Of a stretch of 41,227 nt of DNA, positions 24,545 through 32,047 are shown one piece after another. The translations under genes were made by a program, and so were the position numbers. The DNA is from Streptomyces cacaoi (GTDB taxonomy: Bacteria; Actinomycetota; Actinomycetes; Streptomycetales; Streptomycetaceae), in the NCBI RefSeq assembly GCF_006539165.1, contig NZ_BJMM01000051.1:1-41227 (forward strand), given 5' to 3'. The notes beneath the pieces were generated by a model. It was not told the DNA's origin, did not search any database, and saw only the letters and a list, made by a program, of their open reading frames with translations. The first letter of the stretch is position 1, and every line of letters begins with the position of its first letter.

Positions 24545-25731
24545 CGGTGATCGCTTTCCTCGTGTCCGGTGGCGGTCCGCCGGGGCCGTTCCGGGGCGCC
24601 GGCCGTGCCCAGCCGTGCCGCGTCGGCGACGCGGGCACAGCCCGCCAGCCCCAGCGCCGTGTGCAGTTCGGTGGCCAGCAGGCGCAGGACGTGTTCCACA
24701 CCGGCCGCCCCGCCCGCGGCCAGGCCCCAGAGCACCGGGCGGCCGAGGAGCACGCCGTCCGCGCCCAGGGCGAGGGCCTTGAGGACGTCGAGGCCCGAGC
24801 GGATCCCGCTGTCGAGCAGCACCTGGCAGCCGGTGCCGACCGCCCGGCGCACCGCGGGCAGTGCGTCGATGCTGGGCACGGCGCCGTCGAGCTGGCGTCC
24901 GCCGTGGTTGGAGACCACCACGGCGTCGGCGCCGCACTCCTCGGCGCGGCGCGCGTCGGCCGGGTCCAGCACTCCCTTGACGACCAGCGGCAGCCGCGTG
25001 AACGCCCGCAGCCGCTCCACGTCGGCCCAGCTCACGGCCGGTGAGAACGCCTCTCCGGTGTGCGCGGCCAGCGCCGAGCCGGCCGAGCCGCCGCGGTGCG
25101 CCGTGGCCCCGTCGGACGCGGACAGGTGGGCGGCCGTCACCTCGGCGGGCAGGGCGAACCGGTTGCGTACGTCGCGCAGCCGGCGCCCCATCCACGGCAC
25201 GTCGGCGGTGAGCACGAGCGCCGTGCAGCCCGCCTCCTCGGCGCGGCGGACCAGCCCCAGGGTCTTCTCGCGGTCGCGCAGCCAGTAGAGCTGGAACCAG
25301 GTGTCGGCGCCGGCCTCGGCGATCCGCTCGACCGGCCGGCTGCTCAGCATGGCGGCGGTGAAGGGGATACCCGCCCGCGCGGCGGCCCGCGCGCCGGCGC
25401 TCTCCCCGTCGGGGTGGACGAGCCGGTGGTAGCCCATGGGCGCGACCGCCACCGGCATGGACACCGGCCTGCCGAGCAGGGTGGCCGAGCTGCGGCACCC
25501 GGAGACGTCGCGCAGCACGCGGGGCAGCAGATGGATCCGGTCCAGCGCGGCACGGTTGGCCGCGAGGGTCAGCTCCGCGCCGCTGCCGCCGCCGATGAAG
25601 TCCCGTACATCAGCGGGGAGTTCGGCTGCGGCGAGGCGTTCGACGTCGGCCAGGCACACCGCGTCCCGCCACGGCGTGGGCGCCTCGCCCGCGGGCGCGG
25701 GGGAGGCGGTGTGCGCGCCGCCACCGGTCAT
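24541..25731 (-). CDS. hmo: 4-Hydroxymandelate oxidase
   Basis: This 396-residue FMN-dependent alpha-hydroxy acid oxidase would oxidise L-4-hydroxymandelate to 4-hydroxyphenylglyoxylate in the second step of Hpg supply. Family motifs include PVAVAPMG (about 93-100), QLYWLRDR, VKGV with Lys252, SNHGGRQLDG with the catalytic His276 and Arg279, and DSGIRSGLDVLKALALGADGVLLGRP for the FMN phosphate. The gene overlaps HmaS upstream (ATGA) and HpgT downstream (ATGA). The substrate is assigned from this context; the sequence alone would also allow lactate or glycolate oxidase. Confidence 0.91.
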   Translation of the reverse strand: MTGGGAHTASPAPAGEAPTPWRDAVCLADVERLAAAELPADVRDFIGGGSGAELTLAANRAALDRIHLLPRVLRDVSGCRSSATLLGRPVSMPVAVAPMGYHRLVHPDGESAGARAAARAGIPFTAAMLSSRPVERIAEAGADTWFQLYWLRDREKTLGLVRRAEEAGCTALVLTADVPWMGRRLRDVRNRFALPAEVTAAHLSASDGATAHRGGSAGSALAAHTGEAFSPAVSWADVERLRAFTRLPLVVKGVLDPADARRAEECGADAVVVSNHGGRQLDGAVPSIDALPAVRRAVGTGCQVLLDSGIRSGLDVLKALALGADGVLLGRPVLWGLAAGGAAGVEHVLRLLATELHTALGLAGCARVADAARLGTAGAPERPRRTATGHEESDHR

Positions 25732-26846
25732 CGGTGCGCCCCGCTGTGCTCGCGCAGCCGCTCGACCTCGACGGCCTCGTACAGGGCCTTGATGTTCGCG
25801 CTGCCGAAGGTGCGGGCGCCGACGCGTTCGATCACCTCGAAGAACAGGGTCCGCCGGGGGTGTTCGGAGCGGGTGAAGATCTGGAAGAGCTGGCCGGCGT
25901 GGTCCTCGTCCACCAGGAGCCCCAGCTCGCGCAGTTCGGCGCCGGTGTGTCCGCGGGGCGCGATCCGGTCGGCCAGCGCGTCGTAGTAGGCGCCGGGGGT
26001 CGTCAGGAAGTCGACGCCCCGCCGGCCCAGCGCCCGCACGGCCCGTACCGCGTCGTCGGTCCGCAGGGCGATGTGCTGGATCCCGGCCCCGGCGTGGCCG
26101 GCGAGGAACTCGTCTATCTGGCCCGGCTCGGCCGTCGGGTCCGGCGCGATCACCGTGAACGTGACGCCGCCGACCGCGCTGCGGACGACTTTGGAGAGCA
26201 TCGCCTGCTCGCCGACGACGATGTGTTCCTCGAACGCCTCGTGGAAGCCGAGCGCCTGCTCGTAGAAGGCGATGGTGCGGTCGAGTTCGCCGACGCCGAC
26301 GCACACCGCGAAGTGGTCGACGTCCAGGAGCGCCGGATCGTCCGCGGCGCCGGGCCGGGCGTCCGCCGCCGGCAGGGCCCGGAACCCCACCGGCCGGCCC
26401 GGCTCGCCGCCCGGTGCCCGCTCGACGAGGGTGTGCACGACGTCGCCGAAGGTGCCGACGGCCGCCGTCACGACCCCGCCCGGGTGCCGCGCCGGTTCGG
26501 CGACCGGTCTGGCGCCCCGCCGGACGGCGGCGGCGAAGGCGGTGCGGACATCGGCGCAGCGCAGGGCGATGTCCGCGACGCCGTCGCCGTGCGCCTCGAC
26601 GTAGCCGGCGGCCGGATGGCCGGGCGCGGTGCCCTCGGTCAGCACCAGGGAGATGTCTCCCTGCCGCAACTGCACGCTGCGGAAGCCCTGCTGCGCCGAG
26701 CCCGCCGCCGCCACCCGGGTGAAGGCGTAGCGCCCGGTCCAGTCGGCGGTGGCGGCGTCGAGGTCTCCGACGTACATCTCCACGTAGTCGAGTTCCAGGG
26801 CGGGTTCCGGTGCGCGGGGGACGCCGTTCGACGATGAGGTGGGCAT
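25728..26846 (-). CDS. hmaS: 4-Hydroxymandelate synthase
   Basis: This 372-residue Fe(II) dioxygenase turns 4-hydroxyphenylpyruvate into L-4-hydroxymandelate, the first committed step to Hpg. It has the two vicinal-oxygen-chelate halves of the HPPD fold, with iron ligands His178 (DVDHFAV), His258 (IQHIAL) and Glu337 (FFEVIER). Segments such as LELDYVEMYV, GDVVHTL, HIVVGEQAM, GAYYDALADRI and TFGSANIKALYEAVE follow the A. orientalis HmaS pattern closely as I recall it, and the two neighbours complete the pathway, so I prefer HmaS to the catabolic dioxygenase HPPD. GAGGA lies about five bases before the ATG. Confidence 0.92.
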   Translation of the reverse strand: MPTSSSNGVPRAPEPALELDYVEMYVGDLDAATADWTGRYAFTRVAAAGSAQQGFRSVQLRQGDISLVLTEGTAPGHPAAGYVEAHGDGVADIALRCADVRTAFAAAVRRGARPVAEPARHPGGVVTAAVGTFGDVVHTLVERAPGGEPGRPVGFRALPAADARPGAADDPALLDVDHFAVCVGVGELDRTIAFYEQALGFHEAFEEHIVVGEQAMLSKVVRSAVGGVTFTVIAPDPTAEPGQIDEFLAGHAGAGIQHIALRTDDAVRAVRALGRRGVDFLTTPGAYYDALADRIAPRGHTGAELRELGLLVDEDHAGQLFQIFTRSEHPRRTLFFEVIERVGARTFGSANIKALYEAVEVERLREHSGAHR

Positions 26847-27139
26847 GGGTTCCTCGTCTCAACTCGGTAGGGGGGATCGCCTGCGGCCGGCCGCGGCGGC
26901 GGCGTACGCGCCGGACCGGCGCGCGTGCCGGCCGAGGGGGACGGCGGCGCGGGGCGGCGGCGGAAGGTCGGGCGTGCTGAGGACGGGGCGCAGGAAGGCC
27001 GGGCTGCGGCAGGCGGCGGGGTGCGCCCGGAGGCGTTGAGCGGCGCGAGGATGCCGCACGGGGGCGGCGAAGTACGGCCCGAAGCCGTGCCGGACCGGCG
27101 CCCGACGGGTGTCGTGGGCCGGGCCGGCGGCCGTGGCGG
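26847..27139 (-). other. Gap between the methyltransferase and hmaS genes
   Basis: This 293-base non-coding gap is the largest break in the long minus-strand unit, so hmaS-hmo-hpgT may have its own promoter here, though I see no clear boxes. It contains the near-perfect palindrome CGCGCCGG-A-CCGGCGCG (26907-26923), which could be an operator or, with inner pairs opened, a hairpin. Confidence 0.45.
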
Positions 27140-27787
27140 TCACGACCGTGCGCCCGCGGGCAGCCGGGACCACACGAAGTAGTAGTCCTCCAGGCCGGGG
27201 CCGCAGTCGAAGACACCGACGTGTTCGAGCCCGGCGTCCTCGACGAGGCCCTTGAAGTCCTCGGGGGAGGAGAACCGGTGGTTCTCCTGGAGGACGACGT
27301 TCCCGCCGGGCCGCAGCCGGCCCGGCACCTGCCGGTAGAAGCGCCGGTGGACGGCCCAGTCGCTGTCCTGCCAGATCAGCCGGGGGTGCCGGCGCCGGTA
27401 ATCGGTCTCCGCGTCCTCGGAGTTGACGTGCGGCGGATTCCCGACGACCAGATCCCAGCGCAGCTCCCGCGGTATCTGCGCGAAGCAGTCCGATATGTGG
27501 CCCACAGCCCGCCCGTGCAGGCCGTTGGCCCGCACCGTGTCCCGGACGAGCGGCCCGGTGTCCGCGTTGACGTCCGCCAGGTCGAGCCGGGTGCACAGTC
27601 CGGCGGAGAGCAGGGAGAAACCGATGAACCCGGGCCCCGCGCACCACTCCAGAAGGCGGTCGACGGGGCCGAGGTGTGCGCGTACGAACGGGACGAAAGC
27701 CTGCCCGAACTCTGCTCCTCCGCCGTCGAGTTCGGGGGTGTAGGACACCCGGATGTCTCCGACGGTGACATGGCGGTACGGCGTCAC
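27140..27787 (-). CDS. SAM-dependent methyltransferase with NPPH motif
   Basis: This 215-residue class I methyltransferase has the SAM-binding motif LLEWCAGPGFIGF (about residues 45-57), an acidic end of strand 2 (DLADVNAD) and motif IV NPPH (117-120) in DLVVGNPPHVNS. The NPP[YFWH] motif is typical of N-methyltransferases such as PrmC and DNA adenine enzymes, so an amide, guanidine or amine nitrogen is a plausible target. A GTG at 27787 is preceded by GAGGGAGAA; an in-frame ATG at 27805 has no such site, so I use the GTG. It lies within the biosynthetic unit and probably tailors the product. It is too short to carry an N-terminal recognition domain. Confidence 0.8.
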   Translation of the reverse strand: MTPYRHVTVGDIRVSYTPELDGGGAEFGQAFVPFVRAHLGPVDRLLEWCAGPGFIGFSLLSAGLCTRLDLADVNADTGPLVRDTVRANGLHGRAVGHISDCFAQIPRELRWDLVVGNPPHVNSEDAETDYRRRHPRLIWQDSDWAVHRRFYRQVPGRLRPGGNVVLQENHRFSSPEDFKGLVEDAGLEHVGVFDCGPGLEDYYFVWSRLPAGARS

Positions 27788-27882
27788 GGATTCTCCCTCA
27801 GCCATTCGGGACGGGCCGGATTCGGCGACTGCGGACCGGTCCCTTTCCCACCGTCCGCCGCCTGGTACGGAACGCTCGTGCC

Positions 27883-29121
27883 TCACCCCAGGAACGCGTC
27901 CAACTCGACGTGGCGCACGGGGTACTTGTCGGGCGACTTCGCCGACAGTCCGACCCGGGCGGGGCGGTCCCGGTCGTGGAAATAGACCGCTTCCAGGGAA
28001 CCGTCCGGGGCCTCGGCGAGGACCGGATTGGCCACCAGGAAGTCGCGTACGGCCGGCGAGTCGCGCCGCACCTGGAGCCAGAGCCGCTTCTCCCCGAAGT
28101 GGTTCGGCGGCAGCACGATGCGGGTGCCGAAACGGCGTTTCCACTGGAAGGTCCCCTTGCTGAGAAAGGGCTCCGTCCCGCCGAAGTCCAGCCGCCGTAC
28201 GCCGTTCTCGGCCGACCACAGGATGAGGAAGTGGAAGACCGCGCCGAGGGCTCCGCTCGCGTAGTGCTCCGTGTCCCCGTCCAGTACGCCGAAGAGCCGG
28301 AGCGTCAGCACCTTCGCCGACGGGTTCCAGTGGCAGAGCGCGCCGCCGATGCGGGCGCCGCCCTGGCGGAGGAAGAACAGCCGGCCCGTCCTGAAAAGGC
28401 ATTCATGGGACGCCTCCTTCTCCTCGACCCGTTCTCGGTCGCCGTGGCTCTGCCGCATGGTCGGCCGGTAGATGCGGTCGTAGAAGAAGTCGAACAGCTC
28501 CGGGTCGTTCTCCGTCTCCCAGGTCCACTGCGCCAGGCGCTGGTTGCGCAGGTACTGTGCGCGCTCGCGGCGCGATACGCGTCTGTGGAGGGTTTCGGCG
28601 TCGGCGTCGATGTCCACCACGAAGTGGAACCGCATGGGGCACACCAGGGACGCCGCGGCGGGCAGTCGCCGCGCCTTGGCCGCGCTGGTGCCGACGATGA
28701 CGAGGTCCGCGTCCGGCAGTTGCGCCGGATCGGCCAGCCGGTGCCCGCGCACCGTCTCCCGGGCCCGTTCCGCCGCCGGGACGCCGTCCCCCTCCCGTTG
28801 CAGCTCCGTGAACTCCAGGGTGTAGCGCAGCCCTTCGGGCAGTCCGGCGTAGGCGACCGACATGCCTCCCATGTGGGAGACCACCGCGGGGAAGGCGGCG
28901 CCGTCGCGGCTCTCCCAGCGTGTGCGCGAGCGGGTGAGCAGCGGGCTGCCGCTGTTGCGCAACCGGTATCCGGCGTGCAGCCGCAGCCGCCGCAGCGGTC
29001 CGACCCGGCTCACGGCACGCCGGCCGCCGGAGGTGCCGGGCGTGCCGGGGGCAGCAGCTCCGGGGGAGTTGCCCGGAGCCTCCGGTGCGCGGGTTCCGGG
29101 TATCGCTCGGGGTTCAGACAT
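27883..29121 (-). CDS. FemAB/GNAT-fold transferase
   Basis: This 412-residue protein has a Pro/Gly-rich N-terminus of about 35 residues, then two GNAT-like halves. The segment RLDFGGTEPFLSKGTFQWKR (about 310-329) and the preceding LRLFGVLDGDTEHYASGALGAVFHFLILWSAENG resemble FemAB/BioF2-type proteins. FemAB enzymes move an amino acid from aminoacyl-tRNA to an amine, and one (Orf11 of the BD-12 cluster) works in streptothricin-like antibiotic synthesis. Here it may form an amide bond without an NRPS; simple acetylation is the alternative. Its ATG lies 8 bases inside the end of the small peptide gene, with GGAG eight bases upstream, so the two are coupled. Confidence 0.7.
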   Translation of the reverse strand: MSEPRAIPGTRAPEAPGNSPGAAAPGTPGTSGGRRAVSRVGPLRRLRLHAGYRLRNSGSPLLTRSRTRWESRDGAAFPAVVSHMGGMSVAYAGLPEGLRYTLEFTELQREGDGVPAAERARETVRGHRLADPAQLPDADLVIVGTSAAKARRLPAAASLVCPMRFHFVVDIDADAETLHRRVSRRERAQYLRNQRLAQWTWETENDPELFDFFYDRIYRPTMRQSHGDRERVEEKEASHECLFRTGRLFFLRQGGARIGGALCHWNPSAKVLTLRLFGVLDGDTEHYASGALGAVFHFLILWSAENGVRRLDFGGTEPFLSKGTFQWKRRFGTRIVLPPNHFGEKRLWLQVRRDSPAVRDFLVANPVLAEAPDGSLEAVYFHDRDRPARVGLSAKSPDKYPVRHVELDAFLG

Positions 29122-29266
29122 CGGACGGCTCCGTGGCCGGTGCGCCCTCGCGGGAGAGCAGGCGGAGCGGCCGGCCGCTCTCCCCTCGGGTGAGCTGCTC
29201 GGTCACCGCACCGCACGTGCCCGGTACGGGAACGGCACGGATCTCGCCGACGGCGGGCGCACTCAT
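29114..29266 (-). CDS. 50-residue peptide of unknown function in the cluster
   Basis: The peptide begins MSAPAVGEIRAVPVPG and ends EGAPATEPSDV, with one Cys at about residue 18. The ATG at 29266 is only two bases after the MFS-fusion stop and has AAGGAG with a six-base spacing, one of the best ribosome binding sites in the window. The end overlaps the start of the FemAB-like gene. This placement argues for real translation. It is not MbtH-like (no NxEGQYSLWP), not an acyl carrier (no DSL) and not a LysW-type carrier (no zinc cysteines). It could be a scaffold or precursor peptide, a small regulator, or only a coupling device. Confidence 0.6.
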   Translation of the reverse strand: MSAPAVGEIRAVPVPGTCGAVTEQLTRGESGRPLRLLSREGAPATEPSDV

Positions 29267-29268
29267 GC

Positions 29269-30954
29269 TCACTCCTTTTCCGAAAGGAACTCTTCCAGGA
29301 TTTCCGGGGACGCCACCACGGCTGCCTTTCCGTCGCCCCGGATGACGATCGGGCGTTGCAGCAGAGAGGGGTGCTGCGCCAGCGCGTCGATCCAGCGCTG
29401 CCGGTCGTGCGGCCAGGTGCCGAGACCGAGCCGGTCCGCCACGGGTTCGTGCATACGCACCACGTCCCAGGGCTCCGCCCGAAGGCGCCGCAGCAGCGCG
29501 TCGATCTCGGCGGCGTCCGGCGCGTTCTCCAGATATTCGCGGGACCGGTAGTCGAGACCGGCTTTCTCCAGGCTTTCCCGAATGCGCCGGCTGGCCGGGC
29601 AGGAAAGGTGGTGCCACACCTCTATCGTGCTTTTCCCCGCGGCGCCGGACGAGGCGGCGGCCGGCGGGAATGCGGAGTCGGACGGGATTTCTCCCTTTCG
29701 CAGCGCGCTGCCGGAGGTGGCCCACACGAGCACCGCCGCCAGGGCGATCGCGGCCACCGCCAGGAGCATTCCCGCACGTACGTCGAAGGCGACCGTCACC
29801 GCACTCGCGACCATCGCGCCCAGCGGCACCCCGAGTCCGGAGGAGAGCATGCGCCGGGTCGTGTTCACCCGGCCCTGGAGTTCCTCCGGGGTGACCTCCT
29901 GCGCGTAGGTCATGGTGTTGACGATGACCATCAGATAGGTCGAGCCCCATGCGGCGATCGCGACCAGGGCGACGCGCCAGTCGGTGGCCAGCACGGCCGA
30001 GAGGCCGAGCAGGGTGCTCGCCGGCAGCGCGACCAGCATGATCCGCAGTGCGCTGGTCCGGCGCCGCAGCCGTGGCAGCAGCAGCGAGCCGAGGATGCCG
30101 CCGGCGCTCCACGAGGTGAACAGCAGACCGATCCGGGCGTCCGAGGCGCCGATGCCCAGCGCACGGTCGGCGAAGACGACGAGCTGGCCGAGGAAGGCAC
30201 CGCCGGCGAAGGACTGGAGGCTGCCGGCGAAGGTCATGGTGCGCAGCACCCGGTGGCCCCACAGGAAGCGCAGCCCCTCGCCGATGGACGCCACCAGGCC
30301 GGGCCGTTCCCCCGCCCCGTCGCCCCGGCGGGCCGGGGTGTAGACGATGGCCCGGATCAGCAGCGCCGACGCGAGGAACGACAGCGCGTCCAGCGCGAGC
30401 GCGCCGGAGGCGCTGGTGACCGCGATCAGCGCGCCCGCCAGCGCCGTGCCCGCGATCCGCACGGCCGTCTCGCCGCCCCACAGCGCACTGTTGGCCTCGG
30501 AGAGCCGGTCGCGGCCCACGGCCGCGGGGATCAGCCCGTATCCGGCGGCGTCGAAGAAGATGTACAGCGTGGAGGACAGGAACGCCGCCGCGAGGGTGTG
30601 GCCGATCGTCAGCACGCCCAGCGCCGCGGCGAGGGGCACGCTGCCGAGGCAGACGCAGTTGAGCAGGTCGGCGGCGACCATGAGACGGCGGCGGTGCACC
30701 CGGTCGGCGACGGCGCCGGCGAGAAGCCCGAAGAACACATAGGGCAAGGTCTCGCCGGCGGCCACCAGAGAAACGAGAAAGGGGGATCTCGTCTCCTGGT
30801 ACACCAGTACCGGCAGGGCCACGAGCGTGACGGACGAGCCGAATACGGAAAGCACCCGGGACAGCCAGAGGTTCCGGAAATTGTGCATCCTGCGCAGCGG
30901 AAGTTTTTCGGTCACCGCCTGGCTGTGCGCCGGATCAGGTGATGAGGCAGTCAT
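29269..30954 (-). CDS. MFS exporter fused to an ArsC/Spx-like domain
   Basis: This protein has 561 residues. Residues about 25-425 are an MFS transporter with 10-12 membrane segments (FRNLWLSRVLSVFGSSVTLVALPVL..., ADRVHRRRLMV loop, ELQGRVNTTRR), like enterobactin exporter EntS-type proteins. After a short linker, residues about 442-561 form a thioredoxin-fold domain of the ArsC/Spx group: IEVWHHLSCPASRR with Cys452, SREYLENAPDAAEI, and LLQRPIVIRG with the conserved Arg. The third active-site Arg of classical arsenate reductase appears to be missing. The frame runs without a break. The ATG at 30954 has no ribosome binding site but fits a leaderless promoter; a TTG at 30990 is the alternative. 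It probably exports the cluster product and perhaps reduces it or senses thiols. Confidence 0.8.
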   Translation of the reverse strand: MTASSPDPAHSQAVTEKLPLRRMHNFRNLWLSRVLSVFGSSVTLVALPVLVYQETRSPFLVSLVAAGETLPYVFFGLLAGAVADRVHRRRLMVAADLLNCVCLGSVPLAAALGVLTIGHTLAAAFLSSTLYIFFDAAGYGLIPAAVGRDRLSEANSALWGGETAVRIAGTALAGALIAVTSASGALALDALSFLASALLIRAIVYTPARRGDGAGERPGLVASIGEGLRFLWGHRVLRTMTFAGSLQSFAGGAFLGQLVVFADRALGIGASDARIGLLFTSWSAGGILGSLLLPRLRRRTSALRIMLVALPASTLLGLSAVLATDWRVALVAIAAWGSTYLMVIVNTMTYAQEVTPEELQGRVNTTRRMLSSGLGVPLGAMVASAVTVAFDVRAGMLLAVAAIALAAVLVWATSGSALRKGEIPSDSAFPPAAASSGAAGKSTIEVWHHLSCPASRRIRESLEKAGLDYRSREYLENAPDAAEIDALLRRLRAEPWDVVRMHEPVADRLGLGTWPHDRQRWIDALAQHPSLLQRPIVIRGDGKAAVVASPEILEEFLSEKE

Positions 30955-30961
30955 GAGAAGT

Positions 30962-30990
30962 TGTAGACACGGTGCACCCTTGTCTGTCAA
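30962..30990 (-). promoter_or_regulatory. Putative leaderless promoter for the MFS-fusion gene
   Basis: On the minus strand, a perfect TTGACA (30990-30985), a 17-base spacer and TCTACA (30967-30962) are followed by seven bases and the ATG at 30954. Transcription would start at the start codon, which lacks a ribosome binding site. AGACA-N11-TGTCT overlaps the spacer and -10 and could be an operator. Confidence 0.5.
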
Positions 30991-31000
30991 GCACGCCGGA

Positions 31001-32026
31001 TTACAGGTCGAAGACGTAGGAACCGGGGCCGGTGCGGCGTGTCGATACCTTTTCCGCCATCGCGACCAGCGTCCGGCGGTTTCCGGTGTAGGGGCGCCGG
31101 CCGTGCGATACCAGGAGATTGTTGACGAGCAGCAGATCGCCCCGCTCCCAGGGAAATGCGAAGGAACACGCGTCGTATGCCGCCCGTATCCGGTCCATGT
31201 CCTCGTCCGGGATCTCCGTGCCGTCCCCGAAGTGGGCGGCGCGCGGCATGTCCTCCGCCGGGTACAACTCGGCGAGCGCTTCGGTGACCTCGCGCGGGAG
31301 ATTCGAGGAATGGAAGAGGTGGGCCTGGTTGAACCAGGACTCCTCTCCGGTGTGCGGATGGGCGATCAGGGCCGGGCCGTACTGCCGGGTGCGCAGCGCG
31401 TCCGCCGTCCATGCGTGCTCGATGCCGTGTTCCTCGCAGTACCGCTCCACCTGGAGCGGATCGTCGGTCTGGAACGCCTCCTGCCAGGTCAGGCCCATGC
31501 CCTCGCGGTAGGTGCGGGAGTAGCGGACGCCCTTCTCCCGGAAGCGGTCCACCAGTTCCCGCGGCAGCTGCCGGACCATCGCCCGGCTGTCGGCCAGCGG
31601 CGTCTCGCCCCCGGTCGCGGCGGTCTCCAGCGCGGCGAAGAAGAGCCAGCGGGGGTAACTGCGGGCGTACGCGCTCTCGTTGTGCTGCACGATCGTCTGC
31701 GCGGCCGGATACTCGGTGGAGGTGTAGACATGGCCGCCGACCCGGCTGCGCGGCGTGGACCGCTCGGTGTAGTCGAGCAGTTCACCGCCCACGCACGCGG
31801 CCACCTCGTCGAGCGCCCCGGGGCTGTCGATCGCGCGCCGCACGAGCACGGCCCCGGACCGGTCGAGCGCGTCGACGAGCTGCGCCCGGTGCTCGGTCAC
31901 CCACCGGCTGGTGCGCAGTCCGGCCGGGCCGGGCTCGTACACGAGGACACGGGTGTGCGCGCTGCCCGCGACACGGCCGGAGCACTCCCCGAGCGCGGCC
32001 GGATACTGCGGTGGTTCCGTGTGCAT
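31001..32026 (-). CDS. SyrP-like Fe(II)/2-oxoglutarate hydroxylase (TauD family)
   Basis: This 341-residue dioxygenase has the facial triad His115, Glu117 (QHNESAY) and His308 (VSHGRRPYTGNRRT), with Arg318 likely to bind 2-oxoglutarate. The signature TERSTPRSRVGGHVYTSTEYP (about 87-107) is typical of the SyrP-like group. SyrP beta-hydroxylates aspartyl bound to a carrier protein in syringomycin synthesis. It lies 21 bases after the A-T didomain gene, so I infer hydroxylation of the amino acid loaded on that carrier, giving beta-hydroxy-Asn or -Asp. GGAGGGAGAA precedes the ATG. The family is firm; the substrate is inferred. Confidence 0.88.
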   Translation of the reverse strand: MHTEPPQYPAALGECSGRVAGSAHTRVLVYEPGPAGLRTSRWVTEHRAQLVDALDRSGAVLVRRAIDSPGALDEVAACVGGELLDYTERSTPRSRVGGHVYTSTEYPAAQTIVQHNESAYARSYPRWLFFAALETAATGGETPLADSRAMVRQLPRELVDRFREKGVRYSRTYREGMGLTWQEAFQTDDPLQVERYCEEHGIEHAWTADALRTRQYGPALIAHPHTGEESWFNQAHLFHSSNLPREVTEALAELYPAEDMPRAAHFGDGTEIPDEDMDRIRAAYDACSFAFPWERGDLLLVNNLLVSHGRRPYTGNRRTLVAMAEKVSTRRTGPGSYVFDL

Positions 32027-32047
32027 GGCCCGTTCTCCCTCCGACGT

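Noticed and set aside
25728..26846. HmaS as catabolic 4-hydroxyphenylpyruvate dioxygenase
   Set aside because: The overlap with hydroxymandelate oxidase and HpgT genes and the HmaS-type segments favour hydroxymandelate synthase.
29114..29266. Small peptide as an MbtH-like protein
   Set aside because: MbtH proteins are about 70 residues with an NxEGQYSLWP motif and conserved tryptophans; none is present.
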